NCBI GenBank assembly: GCA_014281115.1
Contig: JACONQ010000021.1
Span: 62,001-126,000 of the forward strand
DNA length: 64,000 nt
Reading direction: 5' to 3'
DNA from: Laburnicola sp. R22_1
Taxonomy: Eukaryota; Ascomycota; Dothideomycetes; Pleosporales; Didymosphaeriaceae
Position 1 is the first letter of the stretch, and each line of letters starts with the position of its first letter. The translations under genes and the position numbers were made by a program. Below the pieces are notes generated by a model. That model was given only the letters and a program-made list of their open reading frames with translations, did no database searches and was not told where the DNA came from. Of this stretch, positions 24,421 to 33,665 are shown in pieces.

Positions 24421-26486
24421 ACGTACTTTGCACTCGAGTTAATTATTCTATTAAGTCGATTACTTTACTAAGACCCTACTAAAATATACTATTAGCAATA
24501 GTATAATACCTTAACTATAAAATAAACCACTAGTGTTAAAAAAAGCGCGTATATAGCTTGCAATCTAGACTATTAAATAAAACGCAACACTCTCTTAGTA
24601 ACGCGCTGCAGCCCTCTATAATATCTCTTAAAGTACACTTAGTAACTAACACGCTAAAAAGATGTTTAGACGCAACTACGCACTTAATAAAATAAGACTT
24701 ACTATAAGAGAAAAGTAGGTAATTATGCAGTATATAAGGGATCACTCAAGGCATCAAAGGTTAAAATCAAGAAGTTAATTTTACTAAGATATCGAGGTGG
24801 CGTATAAAGACTGTTAACAGCTGCCTTATATACCCACACGTAGCCGAGGCGCTAATGCCTAATCGGGTAAGGTTCCGGGGCTCGGCGGAACCTTCCGCCG
24901 AGCGCGCCGCACCTCAGGAATCCCTAACAAGTATATACTTAACCTAGACGCGCGAGGATTTTCGCCCCAGCTTAATACTATAAAAGATATAGCTAATTCT
25001 TTACTAGCTGCACGCTACTATAAGCCAGTTAGCTAGAGGTGGCCTTATGACTTTGTTAAGTGCCAGCCAAAGCTTTAAGTTAAGTTTAATCGAAAGTACG
25101 ACTATAAGAGAGCCTTTTAGAAGAATTCTAAGGTAATATAAGACTGGTTCTGGCTTGTAGAGAATATAAAGGCTAAGTATAGTATTCTAGATAAGGATAC
25201 CTACAATTTCGATAAGTCTGGCTTTATAATAAGTATAATATTAACTAGAGTAGTAGTTATAGACTCTAAGCGTTAAGAACAGCTAAAGCAGGTGCAGCAG
25301 GGCAATAGAGAGTAGACAATAGTTATCCAAGACATTAACACAATAGGGTAGTAAATCCCACTCTTTATTATCTTTAGGGGTAAGCACCACCTCTCTACCT
25401 AGTATAAGGAGAAGGATCTACCTTATAATTAGGTTATTGCAGTCTCTAAGAACGGCTAGATAATAAATAAGCTTAGTCTATAATGGCTAAAGCACTTTAA
25501 TAAGTATATAAAGAGGCGTACTATTAGTAGAGTATATTTACTTATTATTAATAGTCACAAAAGTTATAACTCGCTTAAATTCCAAAATTACTATAAAAAG
25601 AGTAATATTATTACTCTCTATATGCCTCCATATTTATCGCACCTCTTATAGCCACTTAATATAAGTTGTTTTGCGCTGTTAAAAAAGGCGTATAGGCGCT
25701 AAGCTAAGAATCTAATACGCAACCACATTATGCATATTACTAAAATTAAGTTCCTATCTTGCTTTATTACTGCTTTTAAGGCTTTAATTACTAAAAGTAA
25801 TATTAAAGAAGGCTTTTAAGGTGCTAGCCTAGTGCCCTATAACCTAGAAGTTATAATATCGCAGCTTAACGTCCGCCTGTGTACGCCTCCACTTTGTACT
25901 ATTCGCAATAGTATATAAGAATTACAAACTCTATAAAATAGTACAGAACTTAGGTCGCAATTAACGCTAGTTAAGTAGAGGATTTAAAGACATATAGATA
26001 GTTCCCTAACTTATATAGTTAAGGCGATAGAAAAGCTTATTAAAGGCGCCGAGCTAATAGGGCATTCTTTAGTATTAATAACTAAACGCAACACTAAACT
26101 TTAAGCTACTAATAAGGCTGCCACGCAATATAAATTATATAAAAAAAGCGAGTACAGCGTAAAAGAGTTCTTATAGCTAAAGAGAGCTAGTGGCTGGCCA
26201 CTCTAAAGGAGTTTGGAGCGCGCAGTAATAGGCAAAAGGCAAAAAAGAGGATGCGCACTAATAGAGGCGAATCTACTTAATAGCGCTATAGACGCTACGA
26301 CAAGCCTAGGCATAATAAAATAACCTATAGGTAGCCTATAGAAGTAGATTCTAAATAGATTAGCCTATTTAGACTATTAAAAATAGTTTGTGTTAACTCT
26401 ATACTATTGTGAATAGTATAGAACTTAGTGGGGTCTTGGCAAAGTAATTAACTTAATAGAATAATTAACTCGAGGGCAAAGTACGT
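24421..26486 (+). mobile_element. Second pogo/Fot-type family with about 60-bp TIRs, RIP-like decay
   Basis: A 2066-bp element (including a later 193-bp insertion) flanked by TA. The TIR begins ACGTACTTTGCACTCGAGTT at the left; the right end is its inverse, and by eye about 54 of 60 positions match. Reading through stops gives a transposase related to the 14.2 kb element but clearly a different family: YILNLDARGFSPQL in the CENP-B-type HTH, DTYNFDKSGF in the DDE region, and PPYLSHLLQPLN near the catalytic third acidic region. Several positions expected to be Gln or Trp are stops. Confidence 0.82.
24737..24929. mobile_element. GC-rich 193-bp insertion with 8-bp target duplication, possible hAT-type MITE
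   Basis: This interrupts the transposase of the surrounding pogo-type element between MQYI and LNLDARGF. The flanks carry a perfect 8-bp direct repeat, AGTATATA (24729-24736 and 24930-24937). The ends show a short imperfect inverted repeat (AGGGATCACTCAAGG against AGGGATTCCTGAGG read from the other end, with four extra bases outside). Inside is a 22-nt hairpin whose arms are CTCGGCGGAA and TTCCGCCGAG around a CC loop. Its right half is CpG-rich and shows no RIP-like erosion, unlike everything around it. An 8-bp duplication points to the hAT superfamily; the family call is an inference. Confidence 0.6.
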
Positions 26487-26601
26487 TACTACTATATACT
26501 AGATACTAGATTTTAATACTTTCTATTTTACTTCTCTCTATATATAGTGCGGACTTAACCTTAGTTAGAATCTCTATATAATAAAGATCTTTAATATTAT
26601 T

Positions 26602-26826
26602 AATTACGCTCTTTTTAACTACTAAGCAGGTGCCTCTGCTTTTTTTATTATATTATTTAAGATAAAAGCCTTTGTTGTCCTATTCCTAGGTAGATAAATT
26701 AACGCCACATATATTATTAAATTAACTACCTAGGGGTAGAATAATAAAGGCTTTTATTTTAAATAATATAATAAAAAAGTAGAATCTTCTACTTCGTAAT
26801 TAAAAAGAGCGTAAAATAGGTAATTA
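26602..26826. repeat. Palindromic MITE-like repeat, copy D
   Basis: Same family as the copies near 13.2-13.7 kb. The left arm is AATTACGCTCTTTTTAACTA with AAGCAGGTGCCTCTGC, and the right arm ends CTACTTCGTAATTAAAAAGA. The centre is ACGCCACATATATTATT, close to the centre of copy B. Confidence 0.6.
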
Positions 26827-26867
26827 TAAAAAAGTAAATAAATAGTATATACTAGTAGTGTTAAATT

Positions 26868-26965
26868 AACTACTTAGAAGAATAATAATAAAGGCTTTTA
26901 TTTTAATAATATAATAAAAAAATTAAAGCTTCTTACTTAGTAATTATAAAGAGTATAAAAAGGTT
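26868..26965. repeat. Partial copy of the palindromic MITE-like repeat
   Basis: The right arm only: TTAACTACTTAGAAG, AATAAAGGCTTTTATTTTAA, CTTACTTAGTAATTATAAAG. Confidence 0.5.
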
Positions 26966-27048
26966 ATTAAAAAAACCAAATAAATAGTATAATAAAATTT
27001 ATAAAAAGTAATTAAAAAATTAATAAAGTAACTAATATATTTATATAT

Positions 27049-27110
27049 CAGGAAGAGAAACATCGCAGACCTTTTGGTGTACGGTACAACGCTGTAAGGG
27101 AAAGCTGTGG
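27049..27110. repeat. 62-bp dispersed repeat, copy 1
   Basis: Begins CAGGAAGAGAAACATCGCAG and ends AAGGGAAAGCTGTGG. By eye it matches 47228-47289 at 61 of 62 positions, in the same orientation. It lies exactly where the AT-rich island gives way to normal sequence. Confidence 0.8.
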
Positions 27111-27465
27111 ATATTTATATATAACTATTACTAGGAAAGAAGAGGTTAGCTATTGGAGCGGCACTGTTAAATAAAATAGCCGTGAAAGTGAAACACAACC
27201 TGGCGGCCCGTTAGCCGTGGACTGCTGCAGGGAGTATGCCTTCCCACAGGCCCTAGCACTGTCGTCACCAAGCGCATCTTACCTCAAAGCCGGCCCCTTC
27301 TTCGCCGCTGCACCCTCGCAGTCGCTGCGTACCCAACAAACAACTCGTAGCTGCAGCCGCGGACGGCGTTACAGTTCGCACGCATACCTCCCCTCGCTTG
27401 CCCGACGGCGCATTCCGACCGCAAACACCTCGTCCCTCGCACACGGATGCCACCCTCGCTCAACC

Positions 27466-29264
27466 ATGGCTTCACGCGTATCTGCCAGCGGGGCACCCGA
27501 TCCTCTCGAAACAGCCTTCTTCATTGGCCCAATGTTAAGGACGACTCATGATCTAGGGAAGCGGATGGAGTGCGCGAGCGACAGTCTTGAAGAAGAGAAA
27601 AGTGAGTTAACCTCGCACACACGCGAGCGGGTAGGTTGACCACATTGCAGTCATCGAGGAACCCATATGGAAGGACCTTACTTTCCACCACCTCGGCCTT
27701 ATACTCTCAGCGACATTTGGCGCGCTCGCAGTTGTCATAGCCTTTTTTCTGATATTGCGGCACGCCACACATTACTTGAAGCCTTATGAACAGAAACAGT
27801 GTGTGTCATTACCCCTCGCGGACGAATTTGACTCACAAGCCTAGTATTATACGTATTCTGCTCATGATACCCATATACGCCGTTGTCTCGTTTCTCAGCT
27901 ACCTATACTACCACAAAGCCATCTACTTCGAGCTCCTCCGCGATTGCTACGAAGCCTTTGCAATCGCAAGCTTCTTTACGCTCATGTGCCACTACATCGC
28001 CCCCAACCTACACGAACAGAAGGAATATTTCCGGAATGTACAAGCAAAGAACTGGGTGTGGCCGTTGAATTGGATGCAAAAATGCACCGGTGGAGAAGAC
28101 AAGGGCTGGCTACGAAAACCACGGAGCGGGCTTACGTGGTTTAACGTAAGGAGATCTTGAATAAGAAGAGGCTGGCACTGACTTTGCTAGGTTGTTTGGA
28201 TCAGTATCTTCCAATACTGCTTCATCCGTCCATTCTTCACCATCGTTGCAGTAATCGCGCAGACCTTCGAGCGATACTGCCAAAGCTCCAAAGATCCCCG
28301 CTATGCTTACATCTGGGTCGCGGGATTCGAAGCCATTTCGGTCACAATCGCCATGTACTGCTTGATCCAATTCTATGTACAACTGAAAGAAGATCTTGCG
28401 CCTCATAGACCTTTCATGAAGGTTCTTTGCATCAAGCTTGTCATTTTTTTCTGCTTTTGGCAGAGCTGGATCATCTCTCTTTTGACCGCAGAAGGGGGCC
28501 CTCTCCAAGCGACTCCGAAAATTGCTGGGCCGGATCTGAGAATTGGCATTCCATCCATGCTGACTTGCGTTGAAATGTCCATCTTCGCCATATTGCATCT
28601 GTTCGCCTTCCCTTGGAAGCCTTACGATCTTAAGAGACGACACGAGGCTCTTCCGCAGGCCGGCGAGGACCCAGGTTATGAGGCACCGAAGGCATATGCC
28701 CATGGGCCGGCTCGTGCCCTTGTGTCTATTTTTAATCCCTGGGATATCATCAAGGCTTGCGGGCGTGGTTTCCGCTGGCTCTTTGTTGGCGCTCGACACC
28801 GCCGGAACGACCCGTCATACCAAACGAAACTCCAGCATTTGTCAACCGAAGATACCGAATACCATGGCGGGCCCACCTTTGCAGGGAACGGGGAGGCCGC
28901 AACAGAGACGGTATCAGGCGCAGGGACGAGCAAACGAGGGTCTGATTCTGACCATGCTGCTCTCTTGTCTGATGCGCAAGCTAACCCGACTTCATCGACA
29001 CAGGACTCGGGGGCGGACCACGGCACGAACGACCGATACGGGGACCCATACAGGCGAACTACGGCAGCGACACCAAGACAGGAACACGGTGTAGTGACGC
29101 CAGATACAGAGGCTCCAAGCACACGCTTTGGGCCTCAAGACACGACGTACTCCCAAGCACCCCAGAGCACGAATCAGAATAACCCAGACTGGGACATGTT
29201 TGGTGGTGCCACTGGGCGATATTACAAGACATCTGGGAATAGACCACCGCCTGGGATGTTCTAA
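27466..29264 (+). CDS. OSTalpha/TMEM184-family (DUF300) multi-pass membrane protein
   Basis: Predicted seven-helix membrane protein of the organic solute transporter alpha/TMEM184 family, 552 residues. Exons are 27466-27601, 27651-27798, 27845-28145 and 28191-29264, with introns of 49, 46 and 45 nt that keep frame throughout. The first helix is near residues 60-80 (LGLILSATFGALAVVIAFFL). The family hallmark follows: IIRILLMIPIYAVVSFLSYL, then DCYEAFAIASFFTLMCHY. Later helices are WISIFQYCFIRPFFTIVAV, the stretch around VAGFEAISVTIAMYCLIQFY, and KLVIFFCFWQSWIISLL. The last 200 residues are polar and low-complexity and probably cytosolic. It is the first intact gene after the TE island, with its start about 400 bp from the island edge. 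The substrate is not predictable from sequence. Confidence 0.93.
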
Positions 29265-30010
29265 GCGAAAGTGGCCAAGACCTTGAGTCCTTTTGGCGTA
29301 CAGCAGCTCCACTTGTTCAATTCACATTTCGGGCGTTTGGTTGGCATACGGTTTGGGAGGGCACGGGTGCCCTTTTGCATGTCTCTTCGTATACCCGCTG
29401 CCAGGCATAAATTGGCTTTTAGGTTTTAGCATCGTGGATAGAATCGGTGGTACAGGATAAGGGAAATGCATTGATCTAAGAGTTCGACTTGAAAACTGCT
29501 TTTGAAGTTGGCATGCGCTGTGAGGTAACACTGAAAGATGTAGAAGCGGACATTGAGACAGTTGCTCCACGTGAGGAACTGATGATATAACGCGTCAGCT
29601 CTAGGTGATTTATCTCTCTCTCAGGGCAAGTGATAATTTCTTGAAGTCATATGGAAAGGCAAGGCGCATACCGCAGGTGAAACCGTGAAAGGACAAGTGA
29701 TTTGACAATTGCCTAATCCGGGGCCGCTGCAGATCAGTGTCACAAAGCGTGGCGCACGTTCCGGCTATGCACGCCAAGCCGCCGGCGCCCCGGAACCGCG
29801 CTTATCCCCCCAAGTTTCTTTGAAAACGGCCGCATCCGTCACCTGTCAAACGCGCATACAGTACCTGAACTCGCGCTCGCATCTGCATCTGGCCTCGATC
29901 TCTCCACCCACTTTCTGGATACATGCGCCGACCCAACACTGTCTACATGCGACCCGTTTACTTCTGCGACGACACGCTTCAATTGGATATCGGAATCAGC
30001 CGCCGCTGCC
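29265..30010. other. Intergenic, tandem genes
   Basis: The 3' region of the OSTalpha-like gene and promoter of the SAP-domain gene. No domain-bearing open frame is seen. Confidence 0.4.
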
Positions 30011-32260
30011 ATGACGACGGACTACAACAAGCAGACGGTCTCGAACTTGCGCGCGCTGCTTAAGGACAGGGGGATTCCGAGTACGGGGTTGACGAGGAAG
30101 GCGCAGATTGTGGAGAAGCTGGAGGAGTGGGATGGTAGGGAGAATGCGCCTGCGTCCGCGCCCGAGGCTGAGGCTGAGAGTGGAGGTGCGCCGCAGCCTG
30201 ATGAGAGTGCAGCTGCAGGTGCGTTGAGGCGGCAATGTTGCATGTTTGGGACGCGGTGTGCTAATGTCATTGTAGAGCCGGTGGTGCAAGGAGCGCCGTT
30301 GGAGCAGGGTAAAGCTGAGGAGGAGGAGCCTGCGCAGCCTGCGACGGTTGCGCCTGATGCGACCGTGACGACGCAACCTGCGGAGACGAAGGCAGTTGTA
30401 GGAGAAATGAAGGCGCCACGGGCTGAGGAAGAGGTCGTTGCGCCCGATGCGGCCATGACGGATGGACAGGCGGAGACGGTACCGCCTACGGCAGAGACGA
30501 GCGCGCTGCAACCTGCGCAGGGGAGCATTGCGCCCGAAGCTCAGAGCGAACGGGCTGCGCCTACGACGGTCGAAGAAGCCTCTGAGCCTCCTGTCGAAGC
30601 TGCGCAACCATCGCAAGTGGAAACGGAGCCGCCCGCGACCGAGGTGGTACCGCCCGTAGCGACCCCTTCACCATCTCCCGACGAGAAGCAATCGATCGAG
30701 AAGGCAGAAGCGCCCCCAGTCCGAGAGGAATCGACTACGAACACTATGGACATTGCAGACCACTCTCGAGTAGCCACCGAAGAATTCGAGGCAGAGACAA
30801 GGAAGCGCAAGAGGAGGAGTCAGAGTCCCGAAATCTCCACACAAGATGTACGGGCGAAGAAACCACGACCAAGTGACGGTGTCGTACAAGAATCGTCCTC
30901 GGCCAAGGATGAAGATACCGTCATGGATCAGAGGCCGCCAGAGGAAGCAGAGAAGGAGCTCGATCAGAAGGTTATGGAGGAAGAGTCTCTGAACGGCCCG
31001 AGGACTATGGAAGAAGACAACGTGAATGGCCACCAGGAAGCGGAGGGCACGCAGCCAGAAGCCGATGCAGATGCCGCGCCAAAGGACAGCTCCGACCAGC
31101 CCATCGCTGATGAAGACCACGCACAACCAGAAAGGAAAGACAAAGCACCTCGCTATCGAGACCTTTTCAAACCGGCCGTCGAATCGACTCCCACGGAAGC
31201 GATATCAGATGACCGTCCCATAACACCAGCGCTTCACCCTGCAACACCGGCAGTCTACATCCGCAACTTTATGCGTCCTCTGCGTCCTGAACCCCTTCGT
31301 GCCCACCTCATCTCGCTCGCCTCACCACCCTCCAGCTCCCCCAACCCCACCCTCGTAACATCGCTCTTCCTAGACGCAATGAAGACGCACGCCCTCGTCT
31401 GCTTCGCAAACACAACCGCCGCCTCGCGCGTCCGAGCCTCCCTCCACGGCAGCATCTGGCCCCCCGAAGGCAACCGCAAAGAGCTCTGGGTAGACTTCAT
31501 CCCCGAAGACAAGTGCACCGCCTGGATCGCCGCCGAAGAAGACGCCCTCGCGACGGAGAAAGCAGCCCGCGCCTCAAGCCGACCCATCGCCGCCAAAAAA
31601 TTCGAAGTCGTCTACCCCGAAGACGCCGACGGCACCATCACCGCCGTCTTCCAAGAAGTCGGCGCCTCCTCAGCCCTCTCTTCTTTCAACCCGCCAAAAG
31701 GCCCCCGCAACCCCTCCTACCAAACACAACCCCCAACGCCCACAACCTTTCCCCCAACGCAAGCCCCCGCCCCCGCCCAAGAAACCCGCCTCGACATCGA
31801 AAAATCCTTCCAAACCCTCGATGAGCTCTTCCTCTCCACCTCGGCCAAACCAAAACTGTACTTCCTGCCCGTGTCGGACGCGCGCTCGGACGTCCGCCGC
31901 AGAGAGCTCGAGCTGGAAACGAGTCGCGATTGGACGCCTGAGGAGCGGCGCAGGGGCCGCGGGATGCAGGGGGCGGCGACGGCGTGGGGGGATCAAAAGG
32001 CGAGGTTTTCGTTTGATGGGGAGGATCGAGTCGGGGAGGCTGGGGGGGATTTTGGGCCTTGGACTGAGCCGGGGGATTTTAGGGGCGGGAGAGGGGGGGG
32101 ATATAGGGGTGATAGGGGAGGTGGTGGTGGGTTTAGGAGTGATAGGGGAGGTGGTGGTGGGTTTAGGAGTGATAGGGGAGGTGGTGGTGGGTTTAGGAGT
32201 GATAGGGGAGGAGGTGGGTGGAGGGGTGGTGGTGGTGGTGGGTGGAGGAGTGGGGCTTGA
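30011..32260 (+). CDS. Acinus-like SAP-domain RNA-binding protein with RSB motif and RGG tail
   Basis: Probably the fungal counterpart of Acinus, a nuclear scaffold of the ASAP/PSAP splicing-associated complexes with RNPS1 and SAP18. The 5' exon encodes a SAP domain at residues 5-40 (TVSNLRALLKDRGIPSTGLT). A long acidic, Ala/Glu/Pro-rich disordered region follows, with a basic patch (RKRKRRSQSP). Near residues 395-500 there is an RRM-like fold (VYIRNFMRPLRPEPLRAHL). The RSB-type motif is near residue 583 (TLDELFLSTSAKPKLYFLPV), and the C-terminus is RGG/GGGF-rich. Positions 30219-30275 look like a 57-nt intron (GTGCGT donor, GCTAAT branch, TTGTAG acceptor). Because 57 is divisible by three and has no stop, the frame also stays open if it is retained. 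Spliced protein: 730 residues (749 unspliced). Confidence 0.82.
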   Translation: MTTDYNKQTVSNLRALLKDRGIPSTGLTRKAQIVEKLEEWDGRENAPASAPEAEAESGGAPQPDESAAAGALRRQCCMFGTRCANVIVEPVVQGAPLEQGKAEEEEPAQPATVAPDATVTTQPAETKAVVGEMKAPRAEEEVVAPDAAMTDGQAETVPPTAETSALQPAQGSIAPEAQSERAAPTTVEEASEPPVEAAQPSQVETEPPATEVVPPVATPSPSPDEKQSIEKAEAPPVREESTTNTMDIADHSRVATEEFEAETRKRKRRSQSPEISTQDVRAKKPRPSDGVVQESSSAKDEDTVMDQRPPEEAEKELDQKVMEEESLNGPRTMEEDNVNGHQEAEGTQPEADADAAPKDSSDQPIADEDHAQPERKDKAPRYRDLFKPAVESTPTEAISDDRPITPALHPATPAVYIRNFMRPLRPEPLRAHLISLASPPSSSPNPTLVTSLFLDAMKTHALVCFANTTAASRVRASLHGSIWPPEGNRKELWVDFIPEDKCTAWIAAEEDALATEKAARASSRPIAAKKFEVVYPEDADGTITAVFQEVGASSALSSFNPPKGPRNPSYQTQPPTPTTFPPTQAPAPAQETRLDIEKSFQTLDELFLSTSAKPKLYFLPVSDARSDVRRRELELETSRDWTPEERRRGRGMQGAATAWGDQKARFSFDGEDRVGEAGGDFGPWTEPGDFRGGRGGGYRGDRGGGGGFRSDRGGGGGFRSDRGGGGGFRSDRGGGGWRGGGGGGWRSGA
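32098..32212 (+). repeat. 30-bp coding tandem repeat (DRGGGGGFRS)
   Basis: A 30-bp unit, read as GATAGGGGAGGTGGTGGTGG plus GTTTAGGAGT, is repeated three times almost without change and then partly a fourth time. Each unit encodes the ten residues DRGGGGGFRS of the RGG tail. The near-identity of the units suggests recent expansion. Confidence 0.85.
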
Positions 32261-33665
32261 GTGCGTGTCCTTGCTTGCATGCGCGTCTATGGTATTTGGA
32301 TCCATGGTGTTCGGGCAAAAGATTTGGATCTTGAAATGGGTTCCGGTTGGATATTTGCGCCAGGCGGTGTGTGTGTGTGTGGGTGCGTGAGCTTGGGTTG
32401 GGCGTAAATCAAATCACCCAGCCGACTGTGGCGCCACACGTGCGTTGCAAAAACAAAACTCGCCGGTCGGGCTGGCTGGCAACAAGGCTCTTCGTTAGAC
32501 TGTCTGTATGTATGGACAGACAGCAGTAGTAGTTGCATTGCAGAGCAGAGCAGAGCAGATGGATATCATCGAACCATTAATCTAAATACAACGTTGTCCT
32601 ACACACACACACACACACACACCTATAGTAGGAGCTAAATAATTAGATCCCTCTTATTTATAAAAGGCCTTTTTTTGGTTTTTTAGTAAACAAAGCTGTA
32701 TTTTATAACCCTACTATGATAGGAAAAGAAAAAAATCTAGCTATAACCTTTATATATACTAGCTTTATAAGATACTATATATATAAAAACATAGTTTATA
32801 AGCCCTTATCTATTTCGCACCCTATAAATCTATTACCTCTCTATAACAGTACCTTGTTTATAGTAGCATACACTATAGTTACGTAAAAAAGAGACCCTTT
32901 ACTACTCCTACCTATTATCTCGCAGTCCCTCTTGTCTAGCAGAGAGCTCTAACACTACTATCTACTCTGTGACAGACAACCAAGTATAAAACGCCCAACG
33001 AACGAACGAACGAGGGTGTACAATTACGAGTACGTACGTACACCTGATCTATCTCTCCTTACAAACACGTATACTGCTGAACTGAATATACAATAAATAA
33101 GACATAGCTATCTATATATATATCTCCCGTCCCAACATCTATTCCTATTCCCATCCCACTCCCAACTCAAACCTCAACACTCACTCACTCACAGACGGCT
33201 CCATTCCACCACAAGATAACACAGCACACCACAGCACACCACAGCACACCACAGCAAAGACAACACTTCTAAGAAAGACCACAAGGAGCAAGCAGGACGG
33301 CAGGAAAAAAGAGATACAATGCAACGCAAGACACCGCACCGCACCGCACCGCACTACGAACCCTACCCGACGTATACAAAGTTAAAATGAAGAAAGAATT
33401 CAAAAACAACATCCGAACCGAAAACCAAACGGCTACATACGGGTATCCCGCCCCACCCTCGATTCCACAATGGATAAACAGGACGATGATGATGATGCTG
33501 ATAATAATACCAAAAGAGGACGGACGTCACACGACGAGACAAGCCAAGACGAGCATCCCCCTTGCGTGCGTCGCACGCACACATAGAACTATTCATACAA
33601 CCCAACCCAACTCACCATCTAACCAACCAGCCGACAGCGCGTACGTACCACACCACCCCGCACCC
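32261..33665. other. Intergenic with simple repeats and a short AT-rich relic
   Basis: No gene is seen. It contains (GT)n near 32367, GAGCA-type repeats near 32541-32559, (CA)n at about 32602-32622, an AT-rich RIP-like patch at about 32625-32920, (ACGA)n near 33000, three tandem CACAGCACAC-type units near 33220-33255 and (CGCAC)n near 33336-33355. It separates two convergent genes, so it should hold both 3' ends. Confidence 0.6.

Larger units (their letters stand above)
12641..27048. mobile_element. AT-rich, RIP-like island of decayed transposons
   Basis: About 14.4 kb dominated by TA-rich words with almost no long open frames. Translating through the stops recovers transposase and Copia polyprotein sequence in which stops sit at positions where Gln (CAA/CAG) or Trp (TGG) would be expected, i.e. 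C-to-T or G-to-A changes. CpG words such as GCGCG remain common, so the changes look directed at CpA/TpG and not at CpG. Individual elements are listed separately. The parts not assigned (about 12.64-13.2, 13.7-14.2, 21.55-23.1 and 23.7-24.4 kb) are also AT-rich relics that I could not place in a family. Confidence 0.85.

Noticed and set aside
27217..27639. 140-codon plus-strand open frame overlapping the start of the OSTalpha-like gene
   Set aside because: Same frame as the true first exon; it only extends upstream to an earlier ATG in the leader and reads through the first intron. The ATG at 27466 fits the family.
31670..32305. 211-codon minus-strand open frame, Pro/Thr-rich with ITPKPTTTSP repeats
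   Set aside because: It is the antisense shadow of the RGG-repeat tail of the Acinus-like gene; the low-complexity GC pattern opens several frames.
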